Assembly (NCBI RefSeq): GCF_014904815.1
Contig: NZ_JACZFR010000009.1
Span: forward strand, 1 to 64,000
Direction of reading: 5' to 3'
DNA: 64,000 nt
From: Microbulbifer taiwanensis
GTDB lineage: Bacteria > Pseudomonadota > Gammaproteobacteria > Pseudomonadales > Cellvibrionaceae
How positions within the stretch are numbered: the stretch's first letter is position 1; each line of letters begins with the position of its first letter. Shown here in pieces: positions 45,466 to 55,748 of the stretch. Under the pieces are notes generated by a model. The model was not told the DNA's origin and did not search any database. It saw only the letters and a list, made by a program, of their open reading frames with translations. The translations under genes and the position numbers were made by a program.

Positions 45466-45873
45466 TCAATTTTCAGAATTCTGTTTCAGCGAGGCACGGG
45501 CGCGCGCCTCCGCCTCATCCAGCTCGCCCATCAGGCTCTGGATATCGCGCAGCTGCTGTTCGAGCTGCGCGCGCTTCTGTTCTATATGCAGCAGCAACCG
45601 CTGCAGCTGCTCCACGTTGCCGTGGGCCGGGTCGTACATATCGATGATTGCCCGGCTCTCGTCGAGGGAAAAACCCAGCCGCTTGCCGCGCAGTATCAGC
45701 TTCAGGCGCACCCGGTCCTCGGGACTGTAGATGCGGGTCTGGCCGCGCCGTGCCGGCGCAATCAGGCCCTTGTCCTCATAGAAGCGGATGGCGCGGGTAG
45801 TGATACCGAATTCCCGCGCCAGCTCGGAAATGCTGTAACTGGCGGGCTCGACGGCTTTGGCTTCGGGTTTCAT
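45466..45873 (-). CDS. liuR: MerR-family regulator LiuR
   Basis: 135 residues. N-terminal MerR winged helix (YSISELAREFGITTRAIRFY, RRGQTRIYSPEDR) and a C-terminal coiled coil (about 85-130). There are no metal-binding Cys, as expected for the organic-ligand LiuR group. First gene of the liu operon. A perfect palindrome in a 19-bp promoter spacer lies upstream, so it is very likely autoregulated and controls the whole operon in response to a leucine-degradation intermediate. Confidence 0.92.
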   Translation of the reverse strand: MKPEAKAVEPASYSISELAREFGITTRAIRFYEDKGLIAPARRGQTRIYSPEDRVRLKLILRGKRLGFSLDESRAIIDMYDPAHGNVEQLQRLLLHIEQKRAQLEQQLRDIQSLMGELDEAEARARASLKQNSEN

Positions 45874-45901
45874 GGCAACTTCCTCTGGACGCGCTGAAGC
45901 C

Positions 45902-45932
45902 TAGCAAGAGTTTACGTTAACGTAAACGTCAA
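45902..45932 (-). promoter_or_regulatory. liu operon promoter with LiuR operator in a 19-bp spacer
   Basis: On the minus strand TTGACG (45927-45932) and TTGCTA (45902-45907) are separated by 19 bp. GTTTACGTTAACGTAAAC (45910-45927) is an 18-bp perfect palindrome within it. A long spacer with a dyad between -35 and -10 is the MerR-family activation architecture, and the palindrome fits the LiuR motif known from proteobacteria. Confidence 0.85.
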
Positions 45933-46003
45933 CTTCGTGACAAAAACAGACCCTCGCCCAGCAACTGGTCACCGGACAAGGGGAATCCTGTTACAGGGGA
46001 AGT

Positions 46004-47107
46004 CTAGGCGTTGAGCAGTTGGCGCAGCTGGTTGTCCAGCAACTTCTGGTAAGCCGGCACCAGGCCGGTCACTTCGGCGCCCCAGCTGGCGCCGTGGCAC
46101 TGGATGCGCCCCTCGAGGGATTCCGCCTCGAGCAGATCCGGATGCAGTGACAGGCCGCGCCCCTGGGCGAGCAGCTGCTCGCCGGAGAAGTCGAAGGCAT
46201 CAGATCGCGCCGACACCACAGCCAGCGCCAGTTTCAGGCCGGTAGCGCGGCTGGCGCCCTGCAGCTCACGCAGCAACAGGCCGCAGCAGACGGCGCGGAA
46301 GGCGGCGTCGTCGCCACTGAAGCCCAGCCCCTGCTGTGGGCCGGCGTGCTTCAGCGGTCGCGCGTCGTAGATACGCCTGAGCAGCTGCAGCCGCTCGTCC
46401 AACTCCAGCTGCAGCTTTTCCAGGGCACTGCGACTCAGCTGATTGGCCAGTTGGGCCCAATTCAAAGGACGGATATAGAGGCCCACGGCGACCTCCGGTT
46501 CCGGCCGCGGCTGGGGCGCGGATCCGACCTCCACGACCGGCACGGGGCGGCGCCGGCTGCCGGCGCTCGATGACAGAAGCGCTGTCGCCGTCAGCGCTGC
46601 AGCGGCACTGAACGGCAGCGCAAAAACCAGGCTCAACAGCAGGCTGGCCCAGGGAAACTCGACGCCACTGCCCGGCAGCAAATGTACGGTGACACTGCCG
46701 GCAATACTGTCGTGCAGCACGACTGGTGCACTGACAGTCTCGCCCGTCTCGGTGTCGCCCACCTGTGCCAGGGTGTTGGACTCCACGTCCTGCACCGCTA
46801 TGCCGCTGATCGCCGGCAGCCTCAACAGCTGCTGGGCCAGCAGCTGCATGCTGATGCGGTCGCCGGCGACGATGCGCTCCAGGCTCTGGCCGGCCAGGAA
46901 GGCCGCCGCGGCCTCCGCCGAGGCCCTGTCCCGCGCGGCGGCCACCGACTTCTGCTGGCCGTAGTAGTGGCCCAGGGCCGCAGTGCAGAAGAGCGCCAGC
47001 ACCAGCCAGATGACGCCGGCCAGCAATTGCTGCTGGGTGCGCTGGGGCAACTGTGCCAGTAGCTTGGGCAGGCTCGTCGAAAACAGGGTGGCAAACGAAG
47101 CAAACAT
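46004..47107 (-). CDS. AhpA/YtjB-type inner-membrane protein
   Basis: 367 residues. An N-terminal membrane helix (about 29-48) is followed by a periplasmic Ala/Gln-rich region (SLERIVAGDRISMQLLAQQL), a second helix (about 152-175) and a cytoplasmic C-terminal domain. This topology, and the divergent position 108 bp from serB, match the AhpA/YtjB (Smp) family found beside serB in gammaproteobacteria. E. coli YtjB is shorter (214). The C-terminal 180 residues are extra and unassigned. Function unknown. Confidence 0.75.
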   Translation of the reverse strand: MFASFATLFSTSLPKLLAQLPQRTQQQLLAGVIWLVLALFCTAALGHYYGQQKSVAAARDRASAEAAAAFLAGQSLERIVAGDRISMQLLAQQLLRLPAISGIAVQDVESNTLAQVGDTETGETVSAPVVLHDSIAGSVTVHLLPGSGVEFPWASLLLSLVFALPFSAAAALTATALLSSSAGSRRRPVPVVEVGSAPQPRPEPEVAVGLYIRPLNWAQLANQLSRSALEKLQLELDERLQLLRRIYDARPLKHAGPQQGLGFSGDDAAFRAVCCGLLLRELQGASRATGLKLALAVVSARSDAFDFSGEQLLAQGRGLSLHPDLLEAESLEGRIQCHGASWGAEVTGLVPAYQKLLDNQLRQLLNA

Positions 47108-47215
47108 AGGAGCGGTGGTTTTTGTCGTTGTGAGGGATGATTTTAGCGAATAATGCGAGCGGGGCTATAATGCTGCGCCTCCGACTTCCGCAACTAGACA
47201 CAGGGATGCAGCGCC

Positions 47216-48337
47216 ATGGGCAAAACCTCGACTCAAGAATTTCACCTGCCCCTGGCACAGATCACACAGAGCCCGATCGACTGCACCCTGCGCTACCTCG
47301 AGTACCGAAAGCAGGAACATCACGGCGATTGCGCCCACCTGGGGCTCGAGTACAGCGGCGTCGCCCCCTTTGAAGATATTGCCAGCCGCGAGCTGGCAGC
47401 GCCGCGGCGGGAGCCCACCCCGGTTTCCAGCCCCTGGTGTGTCACCCTGCTCTCCCCCGCCGCAACCCTGGCGCAGCTGCAGCAATTGTTGCGATTCTTC
47501 GCCGACCGCGACTGGCCGGTAGCCGCTGTCGACACATTGGCCCAGCGCCGCGATTGCACGGTATTGCGCTTTCAGCTGGCAGCGGACCTGGAGTTTTCCG
47601 CGGCCAAACACGCCTGCCTGCAACTGGCGCGGGACATAGGCGCCGACCTGGTGCTGCAACCGGGCAGCAGCCAGCAGGTTCCGGCCCTGGCCGGCTTCGA
47701 TATGGACTCGACCCTGATCGATGCCGAGGTGATCGATGAGCTGGCAAGGATTTCCGGTATCGGCGATGAGGTCGCCGCCATTACCGAGGCGGCCATGCGC
47801 GGCGAGCTGGATTTCCGCCAGAGTTTCAAAAAGCGCATGGCGCTGCTGAAGGGTTTTTCCGAAACCCGCCTGGCGGAGATAGCGGCACAGCTGCCACTCA
47901 AGTCCGGCGCCGACCGACTGCTGGGCGCCCTGCGCGCGCTGGGGTGCAAGACCGCGATACTGTCCGGCGGCTTTACCTATTTCGCCAATTACCTGCAGCG
48001 GGAGCGGCTGCCGGTGGATTTCGTGCACGCCAACCAGCTGGCGTTCAGTGACGGCGCCCTGACCGGCGACGTGATAGAGCCGATTGTCGACGGCCTGCGC
48101 AAGCGGGAGCTGCTGCAGCAGATGGCGGGAGAGTTGGGACTGGGGCTGGAGCAGGTGATCGCCGTCGGCGACGGCGCCAACGACATCCCGATGCTGAACC
48201 TGGGGGCGCTGGGTATCGCGATACACCCCAAGCCCAAGGTGCGCCTGGAGGCGCCCCAGTCCATCGGCAGCTTCGGCCTGGATGCGGCGCTGTACCTATT
48301 CGGCCTGAACGACCAGCAGATAGAAAGGCTCTTGTAG
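47216..48337 (+). CDS. serB: phosphoserine phosphatase
   Basis: 373 residues. HAD-type phosphatase making L-serine. The N-terminal 155 residues are a regulatory or ACT-like extension. The catalytic Asp162 and Asp164 are in FDMDSTLID, with motif II in ILSGGF, Lys in the LPVDFVHANQL region, and motif III GDGANDIPML. E. coli SerB is 322, so the N-terminus is somewhat longer. AGGGA lies before the ATG. Confidence 0.95.
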   Translation: MGKTSTQEFHLPLAQITQSPIDCTLRYLEYRKQEHHGDCAHLGLEYSGVAPFEDIASRELAAPRREPTPVSSPWCVTLLSPAATLAQLQQLLRFFADRDWPVAAVDTLAQRRDCTVLRFQLAADLEFSAAKHACLQLARDIGADLVLQPGSSQQVPALAGFDMDSTLIDAEVIDELARISGIGDEVAAITEAAMRGELDFRQSFKKRMALLKGFSETRLAEIAAQLPLKSGADRLLGALRALGCKTAILSGGFTYFANYLQRERLPVDFVHANQLAFSDGALTGDVIEPIVDGLRKRELLQQMAGELGLGLEQVIAVGDGANDIPMLNLGALGIAIHPKPKVRLEAPQSIGSFGLDAALYLFGLNDQQIERLL

Positions 48338-48404
48338 GGTTGAAGCCCGGCGAGTGCGTGGAGCGGTCAAAGGTCGCTCGTGCAGCGGGGCGAACTGCAG
48401 CGTG

Positions 48405-48536
48405 TTATGCCATCGCGTGGGGGAAAGGCTGCGGTCCGCGCCTGTCGTTATCGGAACAGGCGCCGATACCACTGCCGCCCGTGCAGCTGCTGAGCAGGAA
48501 CGCCGCCAGCAGCAATAAAGCCAGTCGAACCTTCAT
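48405..48536 (-). CDS. 43-residue lipoprotein
   Basis: Read on the minus strand from ATG 48536 to TAA 48405. A basic start (MKVR), a Leu/Ala hydrophobic stretch and lipobox LSSC (Cys18), then a 25-residue Gly/Ser-rich mature part with one further Cys. GGGAGG lies 7 nt before the ATG, which strongly supports translation. It resembles the tiny entericidin or LPS-assembly-like lipoproteins in form only. Convergent with serB. Confidence 0.7.
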   Translation of the reverse strand: MKVRLALLLLAAFLLSSCTGGSGIGACSDNDRRGPQPFPHAMA

Positions 48537-48757
48537 AAGTGCCTCCCTTCACCCAATCTGTTGAGTCCGCATCGCGTTCGGGTACTTTTTTCCGACTGCA
48601 GATTACGCAAAGCGTTCAGCACAGGGTAGTACCTAGTGGAAAAATACGCCACAAATTTGGCGGCGTGTGACGGCGGTGATGACACTATCCTCTCCAGAGG
48701 CAGTGGCCCATTGCCCGCGGGGCCCATTTGCACCCACTGAACCTTTGGCCGGATCTT

Positions 48758-50068
48758 ATGAAAGCCTCGAGCGAAGAAAGAGAGCCCCTTCTCGAAAACA
48801 TTCGCGCCCTGTCGCAGCCGCTGCGCAACAGGGCGGACCTGGATCCGCTGGTCGAAACACTGGCGGGCGCCCGTATCGTCATGCTCGGCGAAGCCACCCA
48901 CGGCACCTCGGAATTCTACCTATGGCGCGCCGCCATCAGTCGGCAACTGATCGAGAAACACGGCTTCGACTTCATCGCCGTGGAGGGGGACTGGCCGGAC
49001 TGCTATCGCGTCAACCGCTTTGTCAAAAACTATCCGCAATCAGGCGAGCGCGCCCGAGAGGTACTGTGCGGCTTCGACCGCTGGCCCACCTGGATGTGGG
49101 CCAACTGGGAGACGGTGGCCTTCGCCGAGTGGCTGCGCAAATACAACTGCGGGCGCGAACGCGCGGCTGGCTTCTACGGCCTGGACGTCTACAGCCTGTG
49201 GGAATCGCTGGATGCCATCATAGGCCACGTGCGCGCCACCGACCCGCAATCGCTGGCGCTGGCAGAGCGGGTCTTTGGCTGCTTCCAGCCCCATGACCGC
49301 GACGAGCGGCACTACGCGCGGCACACGGCAGCGACGCACCAGGACTGCGCGGATGAGGTGGTCGGCCTGCTGCTGCGGCTGGCACACCGGCGCCCGCGCC
49401 ATGAAGCGGATCCCGAGGGCGATTTCGATACGGAGCAGAATGCCCATGTCATGGTGAATGCGGAGCGCTACTACCGCACCATGGTGGCCGCCGGTCCCGG
49501 CTCCTGGAACCTGCGCGACACCCATATGATGGAAACCCTCAATCGCCTGCTGCTGTACCACGGTGCGGACAGCAAGGGGATTGTGTGGGCGCACAACACT
49601 CACGTCGGCGACGCCCGCGCCACCGACATGCGGCGTGCGGGAATGCACAATATCGGCCAGCTGGCGCGGGAGGAATGGGGGGCAGATCTGGTGCGGCTGG
49701 TGGGTTTCGGCTGTCACCGCGGCAGCGTGATCGCCGGCCGGCGCTGGGGCGGTGAACGGCAGAAGATGCCGCTGCCCGAAGCGCCGGCACACGCCTGGGA
49801 GGGGCTGGTGCACAGGGCACTGGGCGACGACGGACTCTTCCTGTTCGACGGAGAGGGGGGATGCGACCAGTTTTTACAGAGCCGCGGCCACCGGGCCATC
49901 GGTGTGGTGTACAACCCGCAATACGAGCGCTTCCAGTATGTGCCCACCGAGCTGGCGCGCCGCTACGATGCCTTTGTTCACCTGGAGGAGACCCGGGCAC
50001 TGCACCCACTGCATATCGAAGCATCCAGGGAAGCAGAGCCGCCGGATACTTATCCGTGGGGTTTTTGA
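48758..50068 (+). CDS. erythromycin esterase-family protein
   Basis: 436 residues from ATG 48758. The frame allows TTG at 48728, but ATG is preferred. Family motifs are clear: MLGEATHGTSEFY, IAVEGDWPDCYRVN, GLDVYSLW and HNTHVGDARA, with catalytic His in the first and HNTH motifs. The fold hydrolyses ester bonds in macrolides, but most members of this large group are not resistance enzymes and their substrates are unknown. No macrolide-resistance context is seen. Confidence 0.88.
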   Translation: MKASSEEREPLLENIRALSQPLRNRADLDPLVETLAGARIVMLGEATHGTSEFYLWRAAISRQLIEKHGFDFIAVEGDWPDCYRVNRFVKNYPQSGERAREVLCGFDRWPTWMWANWETVAFAEWLRKYNCGRERAAGFYGLDVYSLWESLDAIIGHVRATDPQSLALAERVFGCFQPHDRDERHYARHTAATHQDCADEVVGLLLRLAHRRPRHEADPEGDFDTEQNAHVMVNAERYYRTMVAAGPGSWNLRDTHMMETLNRLLLYHGADSKGIVWAHNTHVGDARATDMRRAGMHNIGQLAREEWGADLVRLVGFGCHRGSVIAGRRWGGERQKMPLPEAPAHAWEGLVHRALGDDGLFLFDGEGGCDQFLQSRGHRAIGVVYNPQYERFQYVPTELARRYDAFVHLEETRALHPLHIEASREAEPPDTYPWGF

Positions 50069-50093
50069 TTCCCGCCCCACGCCTGCCCGCTGC

Positions 50094-50247
50094 TCAGGCG
50101 CTGGATAACCGGAGCACCTTCGCAACGCCGGGATCTGCAGCCATCTTCTGCATAAAGGGGGAGAGACTGCGGTAATCGCGCCAGGTCTTGGGAAAGTTTT
50201 CCGACCAGCGAGCCATCACAAAGGCATCGGCGACGGTGCGCCCCGCC
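50094..50247 (-). pseudogene. C-terminal fragment of a glutathione S-transferase-like gene
   Basis: On the minus strand a frame ending at TGA 50094 encodes AGRTVADAFVMARWSENFPK, then a stretch ending SPFMQKMAADPGVAKVL. The 'TVADA' and 'RPAV'-like end pattern resembles GST C-terminal domains. No start or N-terminal domain precedes it, and the adjoining frame is a different gene fragment. The family assignment is tentative. Confidence 0.5.
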
Positions 50248-50775
<528 letters not shown>

Positions 50776-50802
50776 CTAGCCGCGGGAGGCAGGAGAAAGG
50801 AA

Positions 50803-50824
50803 GGGGCGGCCACAGGGCCACCCC
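50803..50824 (-). terminator. hairpin downstream of the M1 peptidase gene
   Basis: 50803-50811 and 50816-50824 form a 9-bp stem on the minus strand (GGGGTGGCC with one G-U pair), followed by a pyrimidine-rich tract TTCCTTTCTCC. It lies 9 bp beyond the stop codon. Confidence 0.65.
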
Positions 50825-50832
50825 CGAATCGG

Positions 50833-52788
50833 TTATTCGCCGTCTTCGCCGTAGATAACCCAGCTGTTCACCTTCACAGACAGCGGGTGGTAACCCGGCT
50901 TGGCCTCATCGAAGATACGAACAGCCAGCTCCTTCTGATCCGTTTCCACCAGGTTGCGGTACAGCGGGCGCAGGAACTTGTTGCGGCCGATACTGGTGAG
51001 GAAATTTTCCAGGCGCGGATAGGCGGGTTTGTACTGGTTGCGCACTGCGATCATCAGCCAGCTGAAGGCCACTTCGTTGTTCTTCGACTCGGTCAGGCCG
51101 AAGGCACTGTCCAGTTCCTTCAGTTTTTCTCCACTCAGCTTTTCTGGCATGCCGTCGAGGAAGTATTTCCACTGGTGGTAGGTCCAGCCTTTCGTGTCGA
51201 TGTCCCCGGCTTTGATCTCGCCATCCAGCCACTGCTGGCGAATCGGGTCCAGTTTGGTGAAGGCGTCGGACTGCGGGTGCGGCGCGCCTTCGGGAATACC
51301 CGGCTCGAAGATCCACTCGTTGATGCGCTCGGCATCCAGCTTGTCCGGGTACTGCTTCAGCAGGGTTTCGTTCAGGTGCTGGACGAAATCCTCGGTGGCG
51401 ATACTCTGGAAGGCGAACTTGTTGAAGTAATCCAGCAGGAACTGGTCGAAATTCTCACGGCCGATTTTCTGCTCCAGTTCGTACAGGAACAGGGAGCCCT
51501 TCTCGTAAGGGATATCGGAGAAGACTTCATCCGGATCGCGGCCGCGCGAATTCACCGCCAGTATCTCATCGCTGTCCGGCCTGTCCTTCAGTGTCGCCTG
51601 CAGATCGTCGTAGCCCAGCGCCATCTCCATCTGGTAGCGCTCGTCGCCGTAGATGTTCTGCATGATGCGATTGGTCAGGTAGGTGGTGAAGCCCTCGTTC
51701 AGCCACAGGTCGCGCCAGCTGGAGTTGGTCACCAGGTTGCCGGACCAGGAGTGCGCCAGTTCGTGGGCGATCAGCGCCACCAGGCTCTTGTCACCGGCGA
51801 TTACCGTCGGGGTGATAAAGCTCAGGCGCGGGTTTTCCATGCCGCCGAAGGGGAAGCTGGGCGGCAGAATCAGCAGGTCGTAGCGGTCCCAGCGGTAGGG
51901 GCCGTAGACCTTCTCGGTGGCCTCGAGCATGGATTCGGTGTCCTCGAACTCGGCTGCCGCCGCGTCGAGAATTTCTCTCTCGGCGTAGACGCCGGTGCGC
52001 TCGCCCATCGGCTTGAACTCCAGGTCGCCCACCGCAAGCGCGAGCAGGTAGGAGGGAATCGGCTGCGGCATCTCGAATTCGTAGACGCCGTCCTTTTCCG
52101 CCTGCGGGTCGTTGTCCGCGCTCATCACCGCGCGCAGTTCTTCCGGCGTGCGGATGGTCGCGTTATAGGTGATGCGCACCTTGGGAGAGTCCTGCAGCGG
52201 CACGAAGCTGCGCGCGTGAATCGCCTGGGCCTGGGTAAACAGGAAGGGATGTGCCTTGCCGGCGGTCTGCTGCGGTTCCAGCCACTGCACGCCGGACGCG
52301 TCCGGAGAGGTGCGATACTGGATGGCGACGCTGGTGGCGCCCTTCGGCAGTTTGATCTCCAGCGGCGTGCCCAGGTGATCGTCTTTTTTCCCCATGGAGA
52401 ATTTGACCGGCTCCATCTGCTCACCGCGGCCCGCCTTTATGGATTCGATCTCCAGGCCGCGAGTGTCGAGGATCATCGGCGGGTTCTTTTTGCTGAGACG
52501 CTTGAACTTCAACACCGCCTCGCCCTCGAGCACCTTGCGCGGGAAGTCGACAGTCAGGTCGAGATCCAGATGCTGCACTCGGTAGTCGTCGCTGTTGGCG
52601 AAGGAGTGGTGGTCAACACCAGGTTCCGGCGCCTTGTCCGCGGCTGCTTTCATCGCCGTTTCGGCCGGCTGGGTTGCGGCGCCATCGGCTTTTGCCTGCG
52701 ACTCGGCGGGCGGTTCAGATTTTGAGCAGCCGCCCGCCAGCGCCAGGGCGCCGACAAACAGGCTGGTACAGAGTAAGCGGGGCAACAT
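50833..52788 (-). CDS. M1-family zinc aminopeptidase lipoprotein (leukotriene A4 hydrolase-like)
   Basis: 651 residues. Lipobox LAGGC (Cys21) places it in the envelope. After an Ala/Lys/Pro linker, an M1 N-terminal beta domain begins (DLDLTVDFPRKVLEGEA). The catalytic domain has the exopeptidase motif PFGGMENPRLSF and zinc motif HELAHSWSGN with downstream NEGFT (near residues 325-365). A C-terminal helical domain like LTA4 hydrolase follows. Probably trims N-terminal residues from periplasmic peptides. Confidence 0.93.
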   Translation of the reverse strand: MLPRLLCTSLFVGALALAGGCSKSEPPAESQAKADGAATQPAETAMKAAADKAPEPGVDHHSFANSDDYRVQHLDLDLTVDFPRKVLEGEAVLKFKRLSKKNPPMILDTRGLEIESIKAGRGEQMEPVKFSMGKKDDHLGTPLEIKLPKGATSVAIQYRTSPDASGVQWLEPQQTAGKAHPFLFTQAQAIHARSFVPLQDSPKVRITYNATIRTPEELRAVMSADNDPQAEKDGVYEFEMPQPIPSYLLALAVGDLEFKPMGERTGVYAEREILDAAAAEFEDTESMLEATEKVYGPYRWDRYDLLILPPSFPFGGMENPRLSFITPTVIAGDKSLVALIAHELAHSWSGNLVTNSSWRDLWLNEGFTTYLTNRIMQNIYGDERYQMEMALGYDDLQATLKDRPDSDEILAVNSRGRDPDEVFSDIPYEKGSLFLYELEQKIGRENFDQFLLDYFNKFAFQSIATEDFVQHLNETLLKQYPDKLDAERINEWIFEPGIPEGAPHPQSDAFTKLDPIRQQWLDGEIKAGDIDTKGWTYHQWKYFLDGMPEKLSGEKLKELDSAFGLTESKNNEVAFSWLMIAVRNQYKPAYPRLENFLTSIGRNKFLRPLYRNLVETDQKELAVRIFDEAKPGYHPLSVKVNSWVIYGEDGE

Positions 52789-52894
52789 GGGATAGCTCCA
52801 AAGGTATTCTGTTTATTCAATCGCGGCACAGGATACAGGAGCGGTGGAGAATGATGAATGCGGAATGCGGAGTGCGGAATGAAGAAAAGGATAG

Positions 52895-52935
52895 CCTGTA
52901 GGAGCGGCCCATGGCCGCCCCGCCGCTCCTGCAGG
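52895..52935. repeat. short TAGGAGCGG-type inverted repeat
   Basis: CCTGTAGGAGCGGC (52895-52908) pairs with GCCGCTCCTGCAGG (52922-52935), one mismatch. It lies between the M1 peptidase start and the stop of the TSP3 gene and may end that transcript. Confidence 0.8.
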
Positions 52936-52943
52936 GATGAGTG

Positions 52944-55748
52944 TCAGTTCGGGGCTACGCAGGCGGCGTGGACGTTTACCTCGCTGAACAGACCCAGCAC
53001 GCCGCCCGTATGCCGAATGCGCAGGCTGTCGAACGTCTCCGTGGTTTCAAAAACGGCCAGCTGGCGATCTGACGCACCCGCGAGCAGCAGCAGGCTCAAC
53101 AGGCTGGCGCCGCCGGCACTGTCCACTTCCTCACCGCCAGAAAGTACGGACACCTTCAGGCTGTCGAGCAGGCTCAGCTCCAGCAGGCCACCCGGTTTGG
53201 AGATGATAAAACCGGCCCGATTCGATCCGCTGTAGACACTGTCAGTATCGCGCACGGTGACCTCGCCCCAACCGGCGCCGAGTAGTGCAATCGATATGGA
53301 AATCCGCGCAGCATTGTCCTGGTCGCTGTCGATCACATTGTTTGCACCGCTCACGCTGCAGGTGCCGAGCAGGCAGCCCTTGTCGGTGGTGACACTGGCA
53401 GCCGGAGCCACGATCGGCTCGAAATAGGCACCGGGCGCACAGGTAAATTCAGCCGGCGCAGGATCACAGCTGTCACCGAGACCGTCGCGATCGCTATCCT
53501 GCTGGTCGCTATTTGATACCAGCGGACAGTTGTCGCTGCCGTCGCTGACGCCGTCACCATCGTCATCGGTGTCGCAGGCATCGCCCTCGCCATCGCCATC
53601 CAGGTCACCCTGGCCGGCATTGGGCACCGCGACGCAGTTATCCGCACCATTGTCGACGCCATCCCCGTCCAGATCGCCATCGCAGGCATCGCCCAGGCCG
53701 TCGCCGTCCGCATCTGCCTGGTCGCTGTTGGCGGTCAGCGGACAGTTGTCGCTACCGTTGGCGACGCCATCGTTGTCAGCATCGGAATCGCAATCGTCAC
53801 CGAGACCGTCGCCGTCCGCATCCGCCTGGCCCGGATTGGCATCCAGTGGGCAGTTGTCGCTGCCGTCGGCAACGCCGTCGCCATCATCGTCTCCGTCGCA
53901 GACATCACCCACACCGTCCCCGTCCAGATCGAACTGATCGCTGTTAAACACCAGCGGACAGTTATCGGCGCCATCGTCAACACCGTCACCGTCGTCATCC
54001 GTGTCGCAGGCATCGCCGAGCCCGTCGCCATCCAGATCGTCCTGGCCGGGGTTGGCGGCCAGCGGGCAGTTGTCGTCACCGTCTTCGATACCGTCGCTGT
54101 CGTCATCGGCATCGCAGGCGTCGCCGATATCGTCGCCATCGGTATCCGCCTGCCCCGGGTTGGCGAGCAGCGGGCAGTTGTCGGCGGCGTTTTCAATGGC
54201 GTCGCCGTCGGCATCGCTGTCGCAGTTGTCGCCTATGCCGTCGCCGTCCTGATCTTCCTGTCCCGGGTTCGGCGCCAGGGGACAGTTGTCGCTGCCGTCG
54301 TCCACGCCGTCGCCGTCATCGTCCGCGTCGCAGGCGTCACCGGTGCCGTCGCCGTCGCTGTCCGTCTGGCCGGCGTTGGGTTCCGCGGGGCAGTTGTCAT
54401 CGTCATCGTCGATACCGTCACCATCGCCGTCCTCACAGGCGTCGCCGATACCGTCACCGTCACTGTCGACCTGTCCGGCGTTGGCGATCTGGGGGCAGTT
54501 ATCCACAGGATCCAGGACACCATCGCCGTCGCCATCGGTCTCACAGGCGTCGCCAATACCGTCCGTATCCATATCCCCTTGGCCGGGATTGGCCACCAGC
54601 GGACAGTTATCGCTGCCGTCGCCCACGCCGTCGCCGTCGTCATCGCCGTCACAGGCGTCGCCCAGGCCATCGCTATCGGTATCCGCCTGCGCGGCATTGG
54701 CGGCCAGCGGACAGTTGTCCACGCCGTCATCTATGCCGTCGCCGTCATCATCCAGGTCACAGGCATTGCCGGCGTTGTCTCCATCGGTGTCCTCCTGGGC
54801 CGGGTTGGCGGCGAGGGGGCAGTTGTCGGAATCGTCGGCAATGCCGTCACCGTCGTCGTCGCTGTCACAGATGTCACCGGTGCCGTCACCATCCAGGTCT
54901 TCCTGGACCGGGTTTTCCTTCTGTGGACAATTGTCGGCCGCGTCCTCGACGCCGTCGCTGTCGCTGTCCTGGCAGGCGTCACCGGCGCCGTCACCGTTCC
55001 AGTCTCCCTGGCCCGGATTACCCACCAGCGCGCAGTTGTCGTCGCCGTTGTCGATGCCGTCGCCGTCGATATCGTCGTCGCAACTGTCTCCGATCAGGTC
55101 GCTGTCCAGATCCGACTGGCTGGGGTTGCCGATGTTTGGGCAATTGTCGTTGGCGTCGCCGACACTATCGCCGTCCCGGTCTAGGTCACAGCTGTCGCCA
55201 AGGCCGTCGCCATCGAGATCGGCCTGGGTAGGATTTGGTTCGGAGGGGCAGTTGTCGGACCGATCCGGCACACCGTCGCCGTCGCCATCGGCATCGTCGC
55301 TGTCGTCGCAGGCGTCGCCGATGCCGTCACCATCACCGTCGCCCTGGCCGGGATTGGCCGTGCCCGGGCAATTGTCGGCCGAATCGGCGACACCGTCGCC
55401 GTCCCGATCGCTCAGGCTGTCGCACGCATCGCCGAGACCATCTCCATCGCTGTCGGCCTGGTCCCCGTTGGCCATTGCCGGGCAGTTGTCGACATGGTTC
55501 GCCGCACCGTCACCGTCGCGATCGCCGTCGCAGTCGTCGCCGAGGCCGTCGCCGTCCCCGTCTGCCTGGTCGCCATTGGCCAGCTTCGGGCAGTTGTCCT
55601 CGCTGTCGGCGATTCCGTCGCCGTCGCTGTCCACCGCGGCTGGCGGTTCGCCGCCGCTGTTGCCGGGATTGTCCGCGTCCCTGCCGGTGGAACAGCCGGT
55701 CAGCAGCATGGCCATCACGCAGGCGGCGAGCAGGTGGATAAGGTTCAT
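52944..55748 (-). CDS. lipoprotein with 20 thrombospondin type 3 repeats
   Basis: 934 residues. Lipobox LTGC (Cys19), then 20 TSP3-type Ca-binding repeats of about 36 residues (53445-55631), each D-N-C-P...N-x-x-Q...D-x-D-G-D-x-x-G-D-x-C-D...D-G-D-G. Cys pairs within units suggest disulphides. The last 166 residues are a separate Cys-containing, Gly/Ser-rich beta domain I do not recognise (two Cys close together in [11 protein letters not shown]). Proteins like this bind Ca and stiffen when loaded. An outer-surface spacer or adhesin role is inferred. The DNA is a 108-bp tandem array, so copy number may vary. Confidence 0.9.
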   Translation of the reverse strand: MNLIHLLAACVMAMLLTGCSTGRDADNPGNSGGEPPAAVDSDGDGIADSEDNCPKLANGDQADGDGDGLGDDCDGDRDGDGAANHVDNCPAMANGDQADSDGDGLGDACDSLSDRDGDGVADSADNCPGTANPGQGDGDGDGIGDACDDSDDADGDGDGVPDRSDNCPSEPNPTQADLDGDGLGDSCDLDRDGDSVGDANDNCPNIGNPSQSDLDSDLIGDSCDDDIDGDGIDNGDDNCALVGNPGQGDWNGDGAGDACQDSDSDGVEDAADNCPQKENPVQEDLDGDGTGDICDSDDDGDGIADDSDNCPLAANPAQEDTDGDNAGNACDLDDDGDGIDDGVDNCPLAANAAQADTDSDGLGDACDGDDDGDGVGDGSDNCPLVANPGQGDMDTDGIGDACETDGDGDGVLDPVDNCPQIANAGQVDSDGDGIGDACEDGDGDGIDDDDDNCPAEPNAGQTDSDGDGTGDACDADDDGDGVDDGSDNCPLAPNPGQEDQDGDGIGDNCDSDADGDAIENAADNCPLLANPGQADTDGDDIGDACDADDDSDGIEDGDDNCPLAANPGQDDLDGDGLGDACDTDDDGDGVDDGADNCPLVFNSDQFDLDGDGVGDVCDGDDDGDGVADGSDNCPLDANPGQADADGDGLGDDCDSDADNDGVANGSDNCPLTANSDQADADGDGLGDACDGDLDGDGVDNGADNCVAVPNAGQGDLDGDGEGDACDTDDDGDGVSDGSDNCPLVSNSDQQDSDRDGLGDSCDPAPAEFTCAPGAYFEPIVAPAASVTTDKGCLLGTCSVSGANNVIDSDQDNAARISISIALLGAGWGEVTVRDTDSVYSGSNRAGFIISKPGGLLELSLLDSLKVSVLSGGEEVDSAGGASLLSLLLLAGASDRQLAVFETTETFDSLRIRHTGGVLGLFSEVNVHAACVAPN
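53445..55631 (-). repeat. tandem 108-bp TSP3-encoding repeats, 20 units
   Basis: Coding repeats, counted by the DNCP/DNC landmark in the translation. Units are diverged in sequence but constant in length, apart from a few of 35-40 residues. Confidence 0.9.

Noticed and set aside
48758..50068. Erythromycin esterase-family gene as a macrolide resistance determinant
   Set aside because: The fold is shared by many enzymes of unknown substrate and there is no mobile-element or resistance context.
53445..55631. TSP3 DNA repeats considered as a CRISPR array
   Set aside because: Units are 108 bp, diverged and all in one open frame coding for a known repeat type.
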